From Pelomonas sp965229315 (GTDB lineage: Bacteria > Pseudomonadota > Gammaproteobacteria > Burkholderiales > Burkholderiaceae_C): 64,000 nt of DNA. The translations under genes and the position numbers were made by a program. The stretch is taken from positions 496,001-560,000 of the forward strand of contig NZ_CBDDJA010000001.1 in assembly GCF_965229315.1 (NCBI RefSeq), given 5' to 3'. Position 1 is the stretch's first letter, and each line of letters opens with the position of its first letter. Below the pieces are notes generated by a model. It saw nothing but the letters and a program-made list of their open reading frames with translations. It searched no databases and was not told the DNA's origin. This document shows, piece after piece, positions 7,246-15,809 of the stretch.

Positions 7246-10121
7246 CGCCCCGTGTGGCTGGCCTCGCAGGCCGCCACATCCTCCGGCGTGCCGGCCACCA
7301 GCAGCCGGCCGCCGCCGGCGCCGCCTTCCGGGCCCATGTCGACGAGCCAGTCGGCCGTCTTGATGACGTCCAGGTTGTGCTCGATGACGACGATGGTGTT
7401 GCCGGCGTCGCGCAGTTGGTGCAGCACCTTGAGCAGCAGCGCGATGTCGGCGAAGTGCAGGCCGGTGGTCGGCTCGTCCAGGATGTAGAGCGTGCGGCCC
7501 GTGTCGCGCTTGGACAGCTCCAGCGCCAGCTTGACGCGCTGCGCCTCGCCGCCCGACAGCGTGGTCGCGCTCTGGCCCAGCTTCACATAACCCAGGCCCA
7601 CGTCCAGCAGCGTCTGCAGCTTGCGCGCCAGCGCCGGCACGGCGTTGAACAGCGTGAAGGCGTCCTCCACCGTCATGTTCAGCACGTCGGTGATGTTCTT
7701 GCCCTTGTAGAGCACCTCCAGCGTCTCGCGGTTGTAGCGCTTGCCGAAGCAGACGTCGCAGGGCACGTAGACGTCCGGCAGGAAGTGCATCTCCACCTTC
7801 AGCACGCCGTCGCCCTGGCAGGCTTCGCAGCGGCCGCCGGCGACGTTGAAGCTGAAGCGACCGGCGCCGTAGCCCCGCTCGCGGGCGGTGTTCATCTCGG
7901 CGAACAGCTCGCGGATGGGCGTGAACAGGCCGGTGTACGTCGCCGGGTTGGAGCGCGGCGTACGGCCGATGGGCGACTGGTCGACGTTGATGACCTTGTC
8001 GAACGCGTCCAGGCCCTCGATCTCGTCATACGGCGCCGGGTCGGCATGGCTGCTGTAGAGCTTCTTGGCGACGGCCGCATAGAGCGTGTCGTTGACCAGC
8101 GTGCTCTTGCCCGAGCCAGACACGCCGGTCACGCAGGTCAGCACGCCGACCGGGATCTCCACCGTCACACCCTTGAGGTTGTTGCCGCGGGCGTTGACGA
8201 TGCGCAGCACGCCGCCGTTCGGCGCCTGGTGGCGCGACTTGGGCACCTCGATGCGCGCCGCGCCGCTGAGGTAGCGGCCGGTCAGCGAGTTCGGGTCGGC
8301 CGCCACCTGCGCCGGCGTGCCCTGCGACATGATGCGGCCGCCGTGCACGCCGGCGCCGGGACCCAGGTCCAACACCCAGTCGGCCGCGCGGATGGCGTCC
8401 TCGTCATGCTCCACCACCAGCACCGAGTTGCCCAGGTCGCGCAGGCGGCGCAGCGTGGCGATGAGGCGGTCGTTGTCGCGCTGGTGCAGGCCGATGCTGG
8501 GCTCGTCCAGCACGTACATCACGCCGGTCAGGCCCGAGCCGATCTGCGATGCGAGGCGAATGCGCTGCGCCTCGCCGCCGGACAGCGTGTCGGCGCTGCG
8601 GTCCAGGCTCAGGTAGTTCAGGCCCACGTCGTTCAGGAAGCGCAACCGTGACGAGATCTCGCGGATGACCTTGTCGCCGATGTCGGCCTTGTTGCCCTTG
8701 AGCTTCAGGCCCTCGAAGTAGTCCAGGCATTCGCGCAGCGTCGAGTGCTCCACCTCGTAGATCGGCCGCCCCTTGAAGCCCTCGGGCGCGTCGGCCGGCT
8801 GCAGCACCACATGCCGGGCCTCGCGGCGCAGGCGGGAGCCCTCGCAGGCCGTGCAGGGCTTGGCGGCCATGTAGCGCGCCAGGTCCTCGCGCACGGCGGC
8901 CGAGTCGGTCTCCTTGAAGCGCCGCTGCAGGTTGGGCAGGATGCCTTCGAAGGGGTGCTGTCGCTTGACCGAGCGTTTCTTGCCGGCCGCCGTCTCGGCC
9001 TGGTAGACGAAGGCGATGTCCTCCTCGCCCGAGCCGTTCAGCAGCACCTGCCGGGCCGCGGCCGGCAGGCTCTCCCAGGGCGCCTCGACGTCGAACTTGT
9101 AGTGCGCCGCCACCGCTTCCAGCAGCGAGAAGGTGTAGGGGTTGCGGCGGTCCCAGCCCTTGACGGCGCCGCTGGCCAGCGACAACGTCGGGAAGGCGAC
9201 GACGCGGTCGGCGTCGAACACCGTCACCTGGCCCAGGCCCTCGCAGCTCGGGCAGGCGCCCACCGGCGAGTTGAACGAGAACAGGCGCGGCTCCAGCTCC
9301 GGCAGCGAGTAGGAGCAGACCGGGCAGGCGAACTTGCTGGAGAACAGCGTCGTCGCACCGGATGCCATGTCCAGCACCAGCGCGCGGCCTTCGGCCTGGC
9401 GCAGCGCCGCCTCGAAGCTCTCCGCGAGCCGCTGGCGCAGGCTGTCCGCGGCGTCGTGGCGCAGCTTGATGCGGTCGATGACGACGTCGATGTCGTGCTT
9501 CTCGGTCTTCTTCAGCGCCGGGATGTCCGGGGCCTCGACGGTCGCCCCGTCCACCCGGAAGCGCACATAGCCCTGCGCCTGCAGCTCCTGGAACAGCTCG
9601 ACGAACTCGCCCTTGCGGTCACGCACGACCGGCGCCAGCAGCATCAGCTTGCTCTCGTCCGGCATGGCCAGCACGGCGTCCACCATCTGGCTGACGGACT
9701 GCGCCTCCAGTGGCAGGTGGTGGTCCGGGCAGAACGGCGTGCCGGCGCGGGCGTACAGCAGGCGCAGGTAGTCGTGGATCTCGGTGACCGTGCCGACCGT
9801 GGAGCGCGGGTTGTGGCTGGTGGCCTTCTGCTCGATGGAGATGGCGGGCGACAGGCCCTCGATGACGTCCACGTCCGGCTTGTCCATCAGCTGGAGGAAC
9901 TGGCGCGCATAGCTGGACAGGCTCTCGACGTAGCGCCGCTGCCCTTCGGCATAGAGCGTGTCGAAGGCGAGCGACGACTTGCCGGAGCCGGACAAGCCCG
10001 TGATGACCACCAGCGCATGCCGCGGCAGGTCGACGTCGATGTTCTTCAGGTTGTGCGTGCGCGCGCCGCGCACGCGGATGAATCTGGATTCGGGGATGAC
10101 GGGCAGATCCGGGAGAGCCAT
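7212..10121 (-). CDS. uvrA: Excinuclease ABC subunit A
   Basis: Damage-recognition ATPase of nucleotide excision repair, 969 residues. Both ABC modules are complete: Walker A GLSGSGKSS at residues 42-50 and GVSGSGKST near residue 665, signatures LSGGEAQRI and LSGGEAQRVKL, and DEPS/DEPT Walker B motifs. Zinc-binding Cys pairs are present (CPVCSYSLPE with CPSCEG, and CEACQGDG with CDVC). ATG 10121 is preferred; an ATG nine codons upstream (10148) is possible, and neither has a strong ribosome site. I could not identify a convincing LexA box upstream. Confidence 0.97.
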   Translation of the reverse strand: MALPDLPVIPESRFIRVRGARTHNLKNIDVDLPRHALVVITGLSGSGKSSLAFDTLYAEGQRRYVESLSSYARQFLQLMDKPDVDVIEGLSPAISIEQKATSHNPRSTVGTVTEIHDYLRLLYARAGTPFCPDHHLPLEAQSVSQMVDAVLAMPDESKLMLLAPVVRDRKGEFVELFQELQAQGYVRFRVDGATVEAPDIPALKKTEKHDIDVVIDRIKLRHDAADSLRQRLAESFEAALRQAEGRALVLDMASGATTLFSSKFACPVCSYSLPELEPRLFSFNSPVGACPSCEGLGQVTVFDADRVVAFPTLSLASGAVKGWDRRNPYTFSLLEAVAAHYKFDVEAPWESLPAAARQVLLNGSGEEDIAFVYQAETAAGKKRSVKRQHPFEGILPNLQRRFKETDSAAVREDLARYMAAKPCTACEGSRLRREARHVVLQPADAPEGFKGRPIYEVEHSTLRECLDYFEGLKLKGNKADIGDKVIREISSRLRFLNDVGLNYLSLDRSADTLSGGEAQRIRLASQIGSGLTGVMYVLDEPSIGLHQRDNDRLIATLRRLRDLGNSVLVVEHDEDAIRAADWVLDLGPGAGVHGGRIMSQGTPAQVAADPNSLTGRYLSGAARIEVPKSRHQAPNGGVLRIVNARGNNLKGVTVEIPVGVLTCVTGVSGSGKSTLVNDTLYAAVAKKLYSSHADPAPYDEIEGLDAFDKVINVDQSPIGRTPRSNPATYTGLFTPIRELFAEMNTARERGYGAGRFSFNVAGGRCEACQGDGVLKVEMHFLPDVYVPCDVCFGKRYNRETLEVLYKGKNITDVLNMTVEDAFTLFNAVPALARKLQTLLDVGLGYVKLGQSATTLSGGEAQRVKLALELSKRDTGRTLYILDEPTTGLHFADIALLLKVLHQLRDAGNTIVVIEHNLDVIKTADWLVDMGPEGGAGGGRLLVAGTPEDVAACEASHTGRYLAPLLRRAR

Positions 10122-10355
10122 GGCAGTTTTCACAGTCGAACCGGCCATGATAGGCCGCCGTCATGCCGAACGCACCGGAGCGCCCGTGGGGACATGCTCG
10201 GACGCCCAGGGACTGACGGTTCATCGTGGCCGCATGCAGCTCGCGGCCTGCGTCTGGCGGTTCATCGCAGTGCGCTGGCGGCGCGCCGGGCCGGTGACGA
10301 AACTGCTTGCATCGACACAGCAATTCCGCTGATCGAACACCCCAGAGGACGCATC

Positions 10356-10637
10356 ATGAACACCACCACCCTGATCCAAGCCGCCGCCGTCGCCGCCTTC
10401 GCGTTCACCACCTTCGCCGCCAATGCCGCTGCGCACGATGTCGTCAAGCTGCCCCGCGTCGTCGTGACCGGCAAGGCCGCAACCCAAGTCAACCAGCTGC
10501 CGCGCGTCGTGGTCACCGGTTACGCCATCCGCGACGTGGCCCAGCTGCCGCGCGTCGTCGTCAACGGCCTCAGCGAAGCGACGCTGCTGCGCCAGCAGAA
10601 CCTCGCCACCGCCGCTACCGCTGCCCGCCGCGTCTGA
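10356..10637 (+). CDS. Small exported protein with three TonB-box-like repeats
   Basis: 93-residue protein, not assigned to a named family. An AGAGGA ribosome site precedes ATG 10356. The first about 25 residues form a signal peptide (ending AANAAA). The mature part is three 16-residue repeats, each starting with (K/Q)LPRVVVTG or the variant LPRVVVNG, then a short Arg-containing tail. The VVVTG core looks like the N-terminal TonB box of many TonB-dependent receptors, but there is no plug or barrel. It stands alone between uvrA and a cyclase-like gene. Function unknown. Confidence 0.75.
   Translation: MNTTTLIQAAAVAAFAFTTFAANAAAHDVVKLPRVVVTGKAATQVNQLPRVVVTGYAIRDVAQLPRVVVNGLSEATLLRQQNLATAATAARRV
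10447..10590 (+). repeat. 48-base tandem repeat encoding LPRVVVTG units
   Basis: Three units with a period of 48 bases inside the small exported protein. The conserved core of each unit is a variant of gctgccgcgcgtcgt followed by a codon for Val, Thr or Asn, and Gly. Units differ mainly at third codon positions and in the spacer, which suggests the repeat is maintained at protein level. Confidence 0.8.
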
Positions 10638-10792
10638 GCCCCGCATGCCGATGCCGCAAATGACCCATCCCGACCGAGCCGACCCGCCGGCGCAGCAGGC
10701 CACCGGCCCGCGCTGCGCCGACGAGTCGGCTTGGCACCAGCCAAGAACGCCGGACTGAAAGACAATCCGGGCTTCTGATAGGGAGCCCGCCT

Positions 10793-12043
10793 GTGAAAGA
10801 AGAGCTGCGCAAACGCCGGTCCTGGCTGGATGGCTTCATGGCCTACCCCGCGCCGGCAGGCATGAGCGAAACCCAGCTTCGCGACAACATCATCGTGCTC
10901 GACCAGGCGCTCTACGCGCTGTGGAACCTGGGCGACAACCTCGTCTTCGCCTGGACGCCCGAGCCGCGCGGCCTGCGCGTGATCGTCGCGCCGCACCAGA
11001 TGCTGTCGGAGTTTTCACTCGGCGACGGCACCCTCGCGCCCGCCGAGTTGACGCGCCGCGCGCGCCTGCTGGACAAGATGTTGTCCAACCAGGAACACCT
11101 GGATGCGCAGGCCTTCGATGCCGTCAGTGCGGCGCTGGACATCGCGCCCAAGTTCATCCAGCTGCCCTTCCTGCCCGAGCACGGCCTGGGCCTGCCGCTG
11201 ATCGCCGCCATCACGGCGCGCTACGGCATCCGCCTGGTGGAAGACCGCGCCGTCATCCTGTTCGACGCGGTCGGCTTCTCGCTGCTGTCGCCGCTGCAGC
11301 AGGTCGTGCAGCTCAACAGCCTGTCCTGCTCCGTCAATGCGGCCTACGCCAAGCTGCTGGACCGCGAGATCAACATCAACTTCGCGCGCACCACCACCGG
11401 CGACGGCTTCTACATCTGGAACCGCATGCGCGGCGTGGAGGCCAACGTCGAGCTGTACCAGCTCTTGCAGTTCATCCTGGCCGACAACGCGCTGGCGCGC
11501 GAACGCGCCACGCGCCCGGAGTCCGTGCCGCGCCTGCGCGCCTGCTTCCACGTCGGCTCGCATTACGAGTTCTACCAGTCCGAGGGGCTGAACCCGACGT
11601 CGTTCAGCTATTTGGTCGGGCAGGTCACCATCGAACTGGCGCGCATGATCGACCATGCCCAGCCAGGCCAGATCCTGGTGGGCAAGTTCAACACGCTGAT
11701 GCACGACGAAACCACCGGCGAGGACGTGCGCATCGACAGCCTGGACTTCGTCGAGCGCACGCGCGCGCCGCTGCGCAGCCTCAACGGCCTGAAGCTGGCC
11801 GGCTCCGAGGTCGACGAGATCGCCTGCTACCTGACCGGGCGGCAGGACGCGGCCGGCCGGTGGGGCATCAGCGAGTACCACATGGCCGACAAGCACGGCC
11901 TGATCCACCGCGTCTACAACGCCAAGATCAACATCCACCGCCGCAACGGCGAGCCCATCTACCTGGGCCTGCGCGAGGAAGACCTGCCGCCGCACGCCCA
12001 GCGCACCGTGGCAGAGACAGATTTCACGCCAGTGCAAGGCTGA
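10793..12043 (+). CDS. Class III nucleotidyl cyclase-like protein with altered substrate residues
   Basis: 416-residue soluble protein. GTG 10793 follows AGGGAG at good spacing. The N-terminal about 130 residues match no domain I know. The C-terminal half resembles a class III cyclase catalytic domain: VILFDAVGFS (first metal Asp), TTTGDGFYIW (second metal Asp), and FHVGSHYEFY aligning with the usual IHxGxvv strand. At the substrate-binding helix the usual GDxVNxAxR reads GQVTIELAR, so the base-selecting Asp and the transition-state Asn are replaced while Arg is kept. It may bind nucleotide without making cAMP/cGMP. It lies just upstream of a cyclase-ATPase gene in the same direction. Confidence 0.65.
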   Translation: MKEELRKRRSWLDGFMAYPAPAGMSETQLRDNIIVLDQALYALWNLGDNLVFAWTPEPRGLRVIVAPHQMLSEFSLGDGTLAPAELTRRARLLDKMLSNQEHLDAQAFDAVSAALDIAPKFIQLPFLPEHGLGLPLIAAITARYGIRLVEDRAVILFDAVGFSLLSPLQQVVQLNSLSCSVNAAYAKLLDREININFARTTTGDGFYIWNRMRGVEANVELYQLLQFILADNALARERATRPESVPRLRACFHVGSHYEFYQSEGLNPTSFSYLVGQVTIELARMIDHAQPGQILVGKFNTLMHDETTGEDVRIDSLDFVERTRAPLRSLNGLKLAGSEVDEIACYLTGRQDAAGRWGISEYHMADKHGLIHRVYNAKINIHRRNGEPIYLGLREEDLPPHAQRTVAETDFTPVQG

Positions 12044-12140
12044 CGGCGGACAGCCCCCCAATTTTGTCTAGGACCCGGCCGCGAAAAGGCAGCCGCCCGA
12101 CAGCCCGGCGCCGCCTGCAACGGCTAGCATCCGCGGCGTT

Positions 12141-15100
12141 GTGACCGAGTCCTCCGCCACCTTTGCCGCCAGCACCACCGCCGTCGGCCAGCGACGGCTG
12201 CTGACACTGCTGTTCGTCGACCTCAGCGGCTCGACGGCGATGGCCGAGTGGATGGAGGCGGAGCACTACGCCGCGATGCTGGCCAGCCTGCGGGCGCTGT
12301 ACGAGCGCATCGTGCCCCACCACGGCGGCGTCATCGCGCGCATCCAGGGCGACGGCATGCTCGCCCTGTTCGGCCATCCCGACGTGCGCGAGGACGACGG
12401 CCGCCGCGCGACCGAAGCCGCGCTGGAGCTGCACGACGCCGTGCGCGGATTGCTGCCGCCGGGCCCCCGGCCTGCCGACTTCAAGGGCCTGACGCTGCAC
12501 AGCGGCATCCATGCCGGCATCGTGCTGGTCAACGAAGGCGACCAGATGCGCGGCCGCTTCGAGCTGCTGGGCAATGCGCCCAACATCGCCGCACGGCTGT
12601 CCGAGGCGGCCAAGGCCGACGAGATCTTCGCCAGCGAGGAGAGCCTGGGCCTGCAGAGCCAGTTCTTCGAGACCGGCCCGCGCTTCTCGCTGCAACTGCG
12701 TGGCCGCGCGACGCCATTGGCCGTCTACCGCGTGCTGGGCCGCTCGGCCATCGGCCGGCGTTTCGATGCCAGCGTGCGCCGCGGCCTCGCCCCCTTCGTC
12801 GGCCGCGACACCGAACTCGCCGCGCTGGACGCGGCGCTGGCCCGCGCGCTGGCCGGCCGCACGCTGTGGCTGGGCGTGCGCGCCGGTGCGGGCGTGGGCA
12901 AGACCCGGCTGACGGAGGAGTTCCTGCGCCACGCGGAAGACCGGTCCGGCCAGCCCTGCCGCATCCACCGGGGCTACTGCGAGAGCTACCTGAGCGCCGA
13001 GCCGCTGCAGCCCTTCCTGCAGATGCTGCGTGCGATGGATGGCCTGGCCGACACGCCGCAGGGCATGCCGCCCGAGCTCTTCACCGCGCTGCAGAGCCCG
13101 CCGGCCCAGCGCGCCGACGCGCTGCTGGCACTGCTGCTGGCGCTGGCGCGACGCACGCCGCAGCTGGTCTTCATCGACGACCTGCAATGGGCCGACGACG
13201 CCTCGCTGCGGCTGCTGCACCGCCTGCGCGCCAGCGCCGAGCGCGACAGCCTGCCGCTGCTGCTGCTCACGGCCAGCCGGCCGCAGCCCACGCAACCCGC
13301 CGAGGCCCTGCCCGGCGCCAACGACGACCACGCCGAGATCATCGAGCTGCCGCCGCTGACCGAGACCGAGGCCGCGCGCGCCGTGCAGCAACTGCTGCCG
13401 CAGATGGACCCCTTCATCGCTGCGGAGGTGCAGCGCCATGCCGGCGGCAACCCGCTGTTCATCGAGGAGCTCTGCCACGCCGCGGCAGACGCCGGTGAAG
13501 GCCGAGGCGGTGTCGCGGCGGCGCAGAGCAGTGCGGCCTGGCTGGCCGCGCTCGTGGAGTCGCGCGTGGGCCGCCTGCCGCCGGAACAGGCGCAACTCGT
13601 GCGGTTGGCGGCCGTCATCGGCAATGTCATTCCGGTGTGGCTGATGCAGGCCATGTCCGGCTGCGGCGAGCAGCACCCGGCGGTGCGGGCGCTGGCGGCA
13701 CAGGATTTCATCTTCCCCGACCAGCAGCCCGGCCAGCTGCGCTTCAAGCACGGCATCACGCGCGACGTGGTCTACGAAGCCACCGGCCTGCACGAGCGGC
13801 AGGCGCTGCACCGGCGCATCAGCGCCGAGCTGAGTGCGCGCGGCGGCACGGAGGCCGCGCTGCACGAACAGCTCGCCTATCACGACGCCGCCGCCAACGA
13901 CTGGCCCGCCGCCGCCCACCACGCCGAAGCCGCAGGCGACCAGGCGCTGGCCGCCTCGGCGCTGGACCGTGCGAAGAAGCAGTTCCGCGCCGCGCTGGCC
14001 GCGCTGGAGTTCCTGCCCGACGGCGACGACGAGGGCCGGGCCCGCCGGCGCCGCTGGATTGCCATCGCGCAGCGCCTGGGCATGGCCTGCGTGTTCGACG
14101 CGTCGCAGGACGACCTGCGCGTGCTGCGGCATGCCGCGGCACTCGCGCAGGCCGAGGGCGACGCCGGCCTCATCGCGCGCACCGAGTACTGGCTGTCCTA
14201 CGTCGGCTACGCGCTGGGCGAGACGCGCGACAGCCTCGCCCACGCGCGCAACGCCGTCAGCATCGCCCAGGCCTGCGGCGACCATGCCTTGCTGGCCCAG
14301 TTGCCCGGCACCGTCGGCCAGCTGCAGGCCGCCGCCGCCGACTACGCCAACGCGCTGCCGATGCTGGACCTGGCCATCGCGCGCCAGCGCACCCGCGCCA
14401 GCAAGAGCGCGCTGAACCAGATCGGCCTGTCGTTCTCGTTGTGCTGCCGTGCCTACGTGCTGGGCGACCAGGGCCATTTCGCGCAGGCCCACGAAGTCTT
14501 CGCCGAAGCCCTGGCGCCATTCGACGGCAGCGGCCATGCCGTGGAAGCCAGCATCCAGGGCTGGCGCGCCGCCGTGCTGCTGTGGCAGGGCCGCTGGGCC
14601 GAGGCCCGCGAGGCCGCGCTGCGGGCGCACCGCGTCGGCGCCCAGGTGCGCAGCATGTTCACCTGCGCCATGGGCCAGGCGGCCGGCGGCTACGGCGCCT
14701 GGATGCAGGAGGGCGATCCGGCCGCGCGCCAGCGCATCGTCGATGCGACCGCCTGGCTCGCGCCCCGCGGGGGCGGCCTGTACAGCAGCTTCAACCACGG
14801 CTGGCTGGCCGACATCCTGTCCACCCAGGGCGACGCTGGCGCGGCACGCCACCACATTGCGCTGGCCCTCAAGCGCGGCCGCCAGCACGACTGGATCGGC
14901 GGCGCCATGGCCTACCGCGCAGCGGCCCGGCTGGCCGCACGCATGGGCGACGCGCCGCGCGCTCGCCGCTATCTGGCCCTGGCGCGGGGCGCTGGCGAGC
15001 AGCGCAACTCCGACCACGAGGCGGCCGTCACGGCGCTGCTCGAAGCCGAGCTGCGCCTGGACGACGGCTGGCGCGACGCGCTGGACCTGGCGTGCGCCGC

Positions 15101-15167
15101 GTTCGAGCGCCTGGCGATGCCGGGATTCCTGGCGCGGGCGCAGCAGCTGAGCGAGCCCGGCCGTTAG
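12141..15167 (+). CDS. Adenylate/guanylate cyclase domain - AAA ATPase - TPR signalling protein
   Basis: 1008-residue cytoplasmic protein. Residues about 20-200 are a class III cyclase domain (LLFVDLSGST, RIQGDGMLALFG, GNAPNIAARL, in which the substrate Asp is Asn). Residues about 225-500 are an AAA/STAND-type ATPase with Walker A GAGVGKTRLTEE and Walker B LVFIDDLQWADD. The remaining about 450 residues are helical repeats of the TPR type. This architecture matches the LuxR/MalT-like signalling ATPases fused to cyclase domains. GTG 12141 starts 97 bases after the preceding cyclase-like gene; joint transcription is likely. The ligand sensed is unknown. Confidence 0.85.
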   Translation: MTESSATFAASTTAVGQRRLLTLLFVDLSGSTAMAEWMEAEHYAAMLASLRALYERIVPHHGGVIARIQGDGMLALFGHPDVREDDGRRATEAALELHDAVRGLLPPGPRPADFKGLTLHSGIHAGIVLVNEGDQMRGRFELLGNAPNIAARLSEAAKADEIFASEESLGLQSQFFETGPRFSLQLRGRATPLAVYRVLGRSAIGRRFDASVRRGLAPFVGRDTELAALDAALARALAGRTLWLGVRAGAGVGKTRLTEEFLRHAEDRSGQPCRIHRGYCESYLSAEPLQPFLQMLRAMDGLADTPQGMPPELFTALQSPPAQRADALLALLLALARRTPQLVFIDDLQWADDASLRLLHRLRASAERDSLPLLLLTASRPQPTQPAEALPGANDDHAEIIELPPLTETEAARAVQQLLPQMDPFIAAEVQRHAGGNPLFIEELCHAAADAGEGRGGVAAAQSSAAWLAALVESRVGRLPPEQAQLVRLAAVIGNVIPVWLMQAMSGCGEQHPAVRALAAQDFIFPDQQPGQLRFKHGITRDVVYEATGLHERQALHRRISAELSARGGTEAALHEQLAYHDAAANDWPAAAHHAEAAGDQALAASALDRAKKQFRAALAALEFLPDGDDEGRARRRRWIAIAQRLGMACVFDASQDDLRVLRHAAALAQAEGDAGLIARTEYWLSYVGYALGETRDSLAHARNAVSIAQACGDHALLAQLPGTVGQLQAAAADYANALPMLDLAIARQRTRASKSALNQIGLSFSLCCRAYVLGDQGHFAQAHEVFAEALAPFDGSGHAVEASIQGWRAAVLLWQGRWAEAREAALRAHRVGAQVRSMFTCAMGQAAGGYGAWMQEGDPAARQRIVDATAWLAPRGGGLYSSFNHGWLADILSTQGDAGAARHHIALALKRGRQHDWIGGAMAYRAAARLAARMGDAPRARRYLALARGAGEQRNSDHEAAVTALLEAELRLDDGWRDALDLACAAFERLAMPGFLARAQQLSEPGR

Positions 15168-15284
15168 GCGACCTCCTACATCGCAACCTCATCCCGCCCG
15201 GCAGGCCGCAAGAGGCAGTCTGCGTAGATTTGCGGTCATGGCGGCGCGCATGGTGTGTGCTGCTTCCGATGGAAGGAACAAGTC

Positions 15285-15605
15285 ATGAAGATTTCGCAAA
15301 TCGCCTCGCTGATCGTCGTTGGCGCCCTGGTTGCGCCGTTGGCTGCACACGCCGAAGACAAGCCCGCCGGCACCACCAAGATGTGGGTGAAGGACTCGGC
15401 CATCACGACCAAGATCAAGGCCCAGCTGGCCACCAGCAAGCCGTCGTCGCTGGCCACGGTCCACGTGGAAACCGATGCCAACGGCTGGGTGCAGCTGACC
15501 GGCAAGGTCGCGACGCAGGCCGACAAGGACCGCGCCGAAACCACGGCCAAGGGCATCGAGGGCGTGAAGTCCGTCGACAACCAGCTGGTCGTGACCGGCA
15601 AGTAA
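15285..15605 (+). CDS. Periplasmic BON-domain protein
   Basis: 106 residues: signal peptide ending AHAE, then one BON domain (DSAITTKIKAQL, HVETDANGWVQLTGKV, ADRDRAE-like helix and GVKSVDNQLVV). BON domains bind phospholipid and are found in OsmY-type envelope stress proteins. GGAAGGA at 15271-15277 fixes ATG 15285 as the start. It is monocistronic, followed by a long inverted repeat. Likely an envelope-stress protein; OsmY itself has two BON domains, this has one. Confidence 0.87.
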   Translation: MKISQIASLIVVGALVAPLAAHAEDKPAGTTKMWVKDSAITTKIKAQLATSKPSSLATVHVETDANGWVQLTGKVATQADKDRAETTAKGIEGVKSVDNQLVVTGK

Positions 15606-15626
15606 GCCTCAACGGCTTTCGCTGCC

Positions 15627-15658
15627 GCGCCACCCGCTGTCTGCACGGCGGGTGGCGC
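15627..15658 (+). terminator. Inverted repeat after the BON gene, possible terminator
   Basis: Perfect 11-base-pair stem (GCGCCACCCGC with GCGGGTGGCGC) around a 10-base loop, 22 bases after the BON stop. There is no T-run, so it could be a Rho-assisted terminator or an mRNA 3'-stabilising hairpin. Confidence 0.5.
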
Positions 15659-15772
15659 TGTCGCGTTGAGGTTCGTGAAGCTTTGCAAACTTGTGCGGTG
15701 GCATCGTCACAGCCTGCAACCAACGCGGGTTTTCCCAGGCATGCCGCCGGTAGAATCTCACGAACCCAAGCC

Positions 15773-15805
15773 ACGGGCCTGCACGACAGCAGGCCCGTTT
15801 CTTTT
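15773..15805 (+). terminator. Rho-independent terminator directly before the acyltransferase start
   Basis: Perfect ten-base-pair stem ACGGGCCTGC/GCAGGCCCGT with a six-base loop, followed by TTCTTTT. It ends four bases before the ATG of the next gene at 15810. A TAGAAT sequence at 15751-15756 could be a -10 element for a very short transcript ending here. It may end transcription from the BON side or act as an attenuator or sRNA terminator. Confidence 0.7.
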
Positions 15806-15809
15806 GCCC

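Noticed and set aside
10060..10200. Search for a LexA box in the uvrA promoter.
   Set aside because: No convincing CTGT-N8-ACAG match was seen, so I do not claim SOS control from sequence.
12024..15017. A 997-codon open frame antisense to the cyclase-ATPase-TPR gene.
   Set aside because: High-GC genes create long stop-free antisense frames. The translation is Arg/Ala/Gln/Gly-rich with no domains, while the plus strand has clear cyclase and ATPase motifs.
15773..15805. Hairpin considered as part of a tRNA or riboswitch.
   Set aside because: There is only one stem with a T-rich tail and no cloverleaf or known aptamer core; it fits a terminator.
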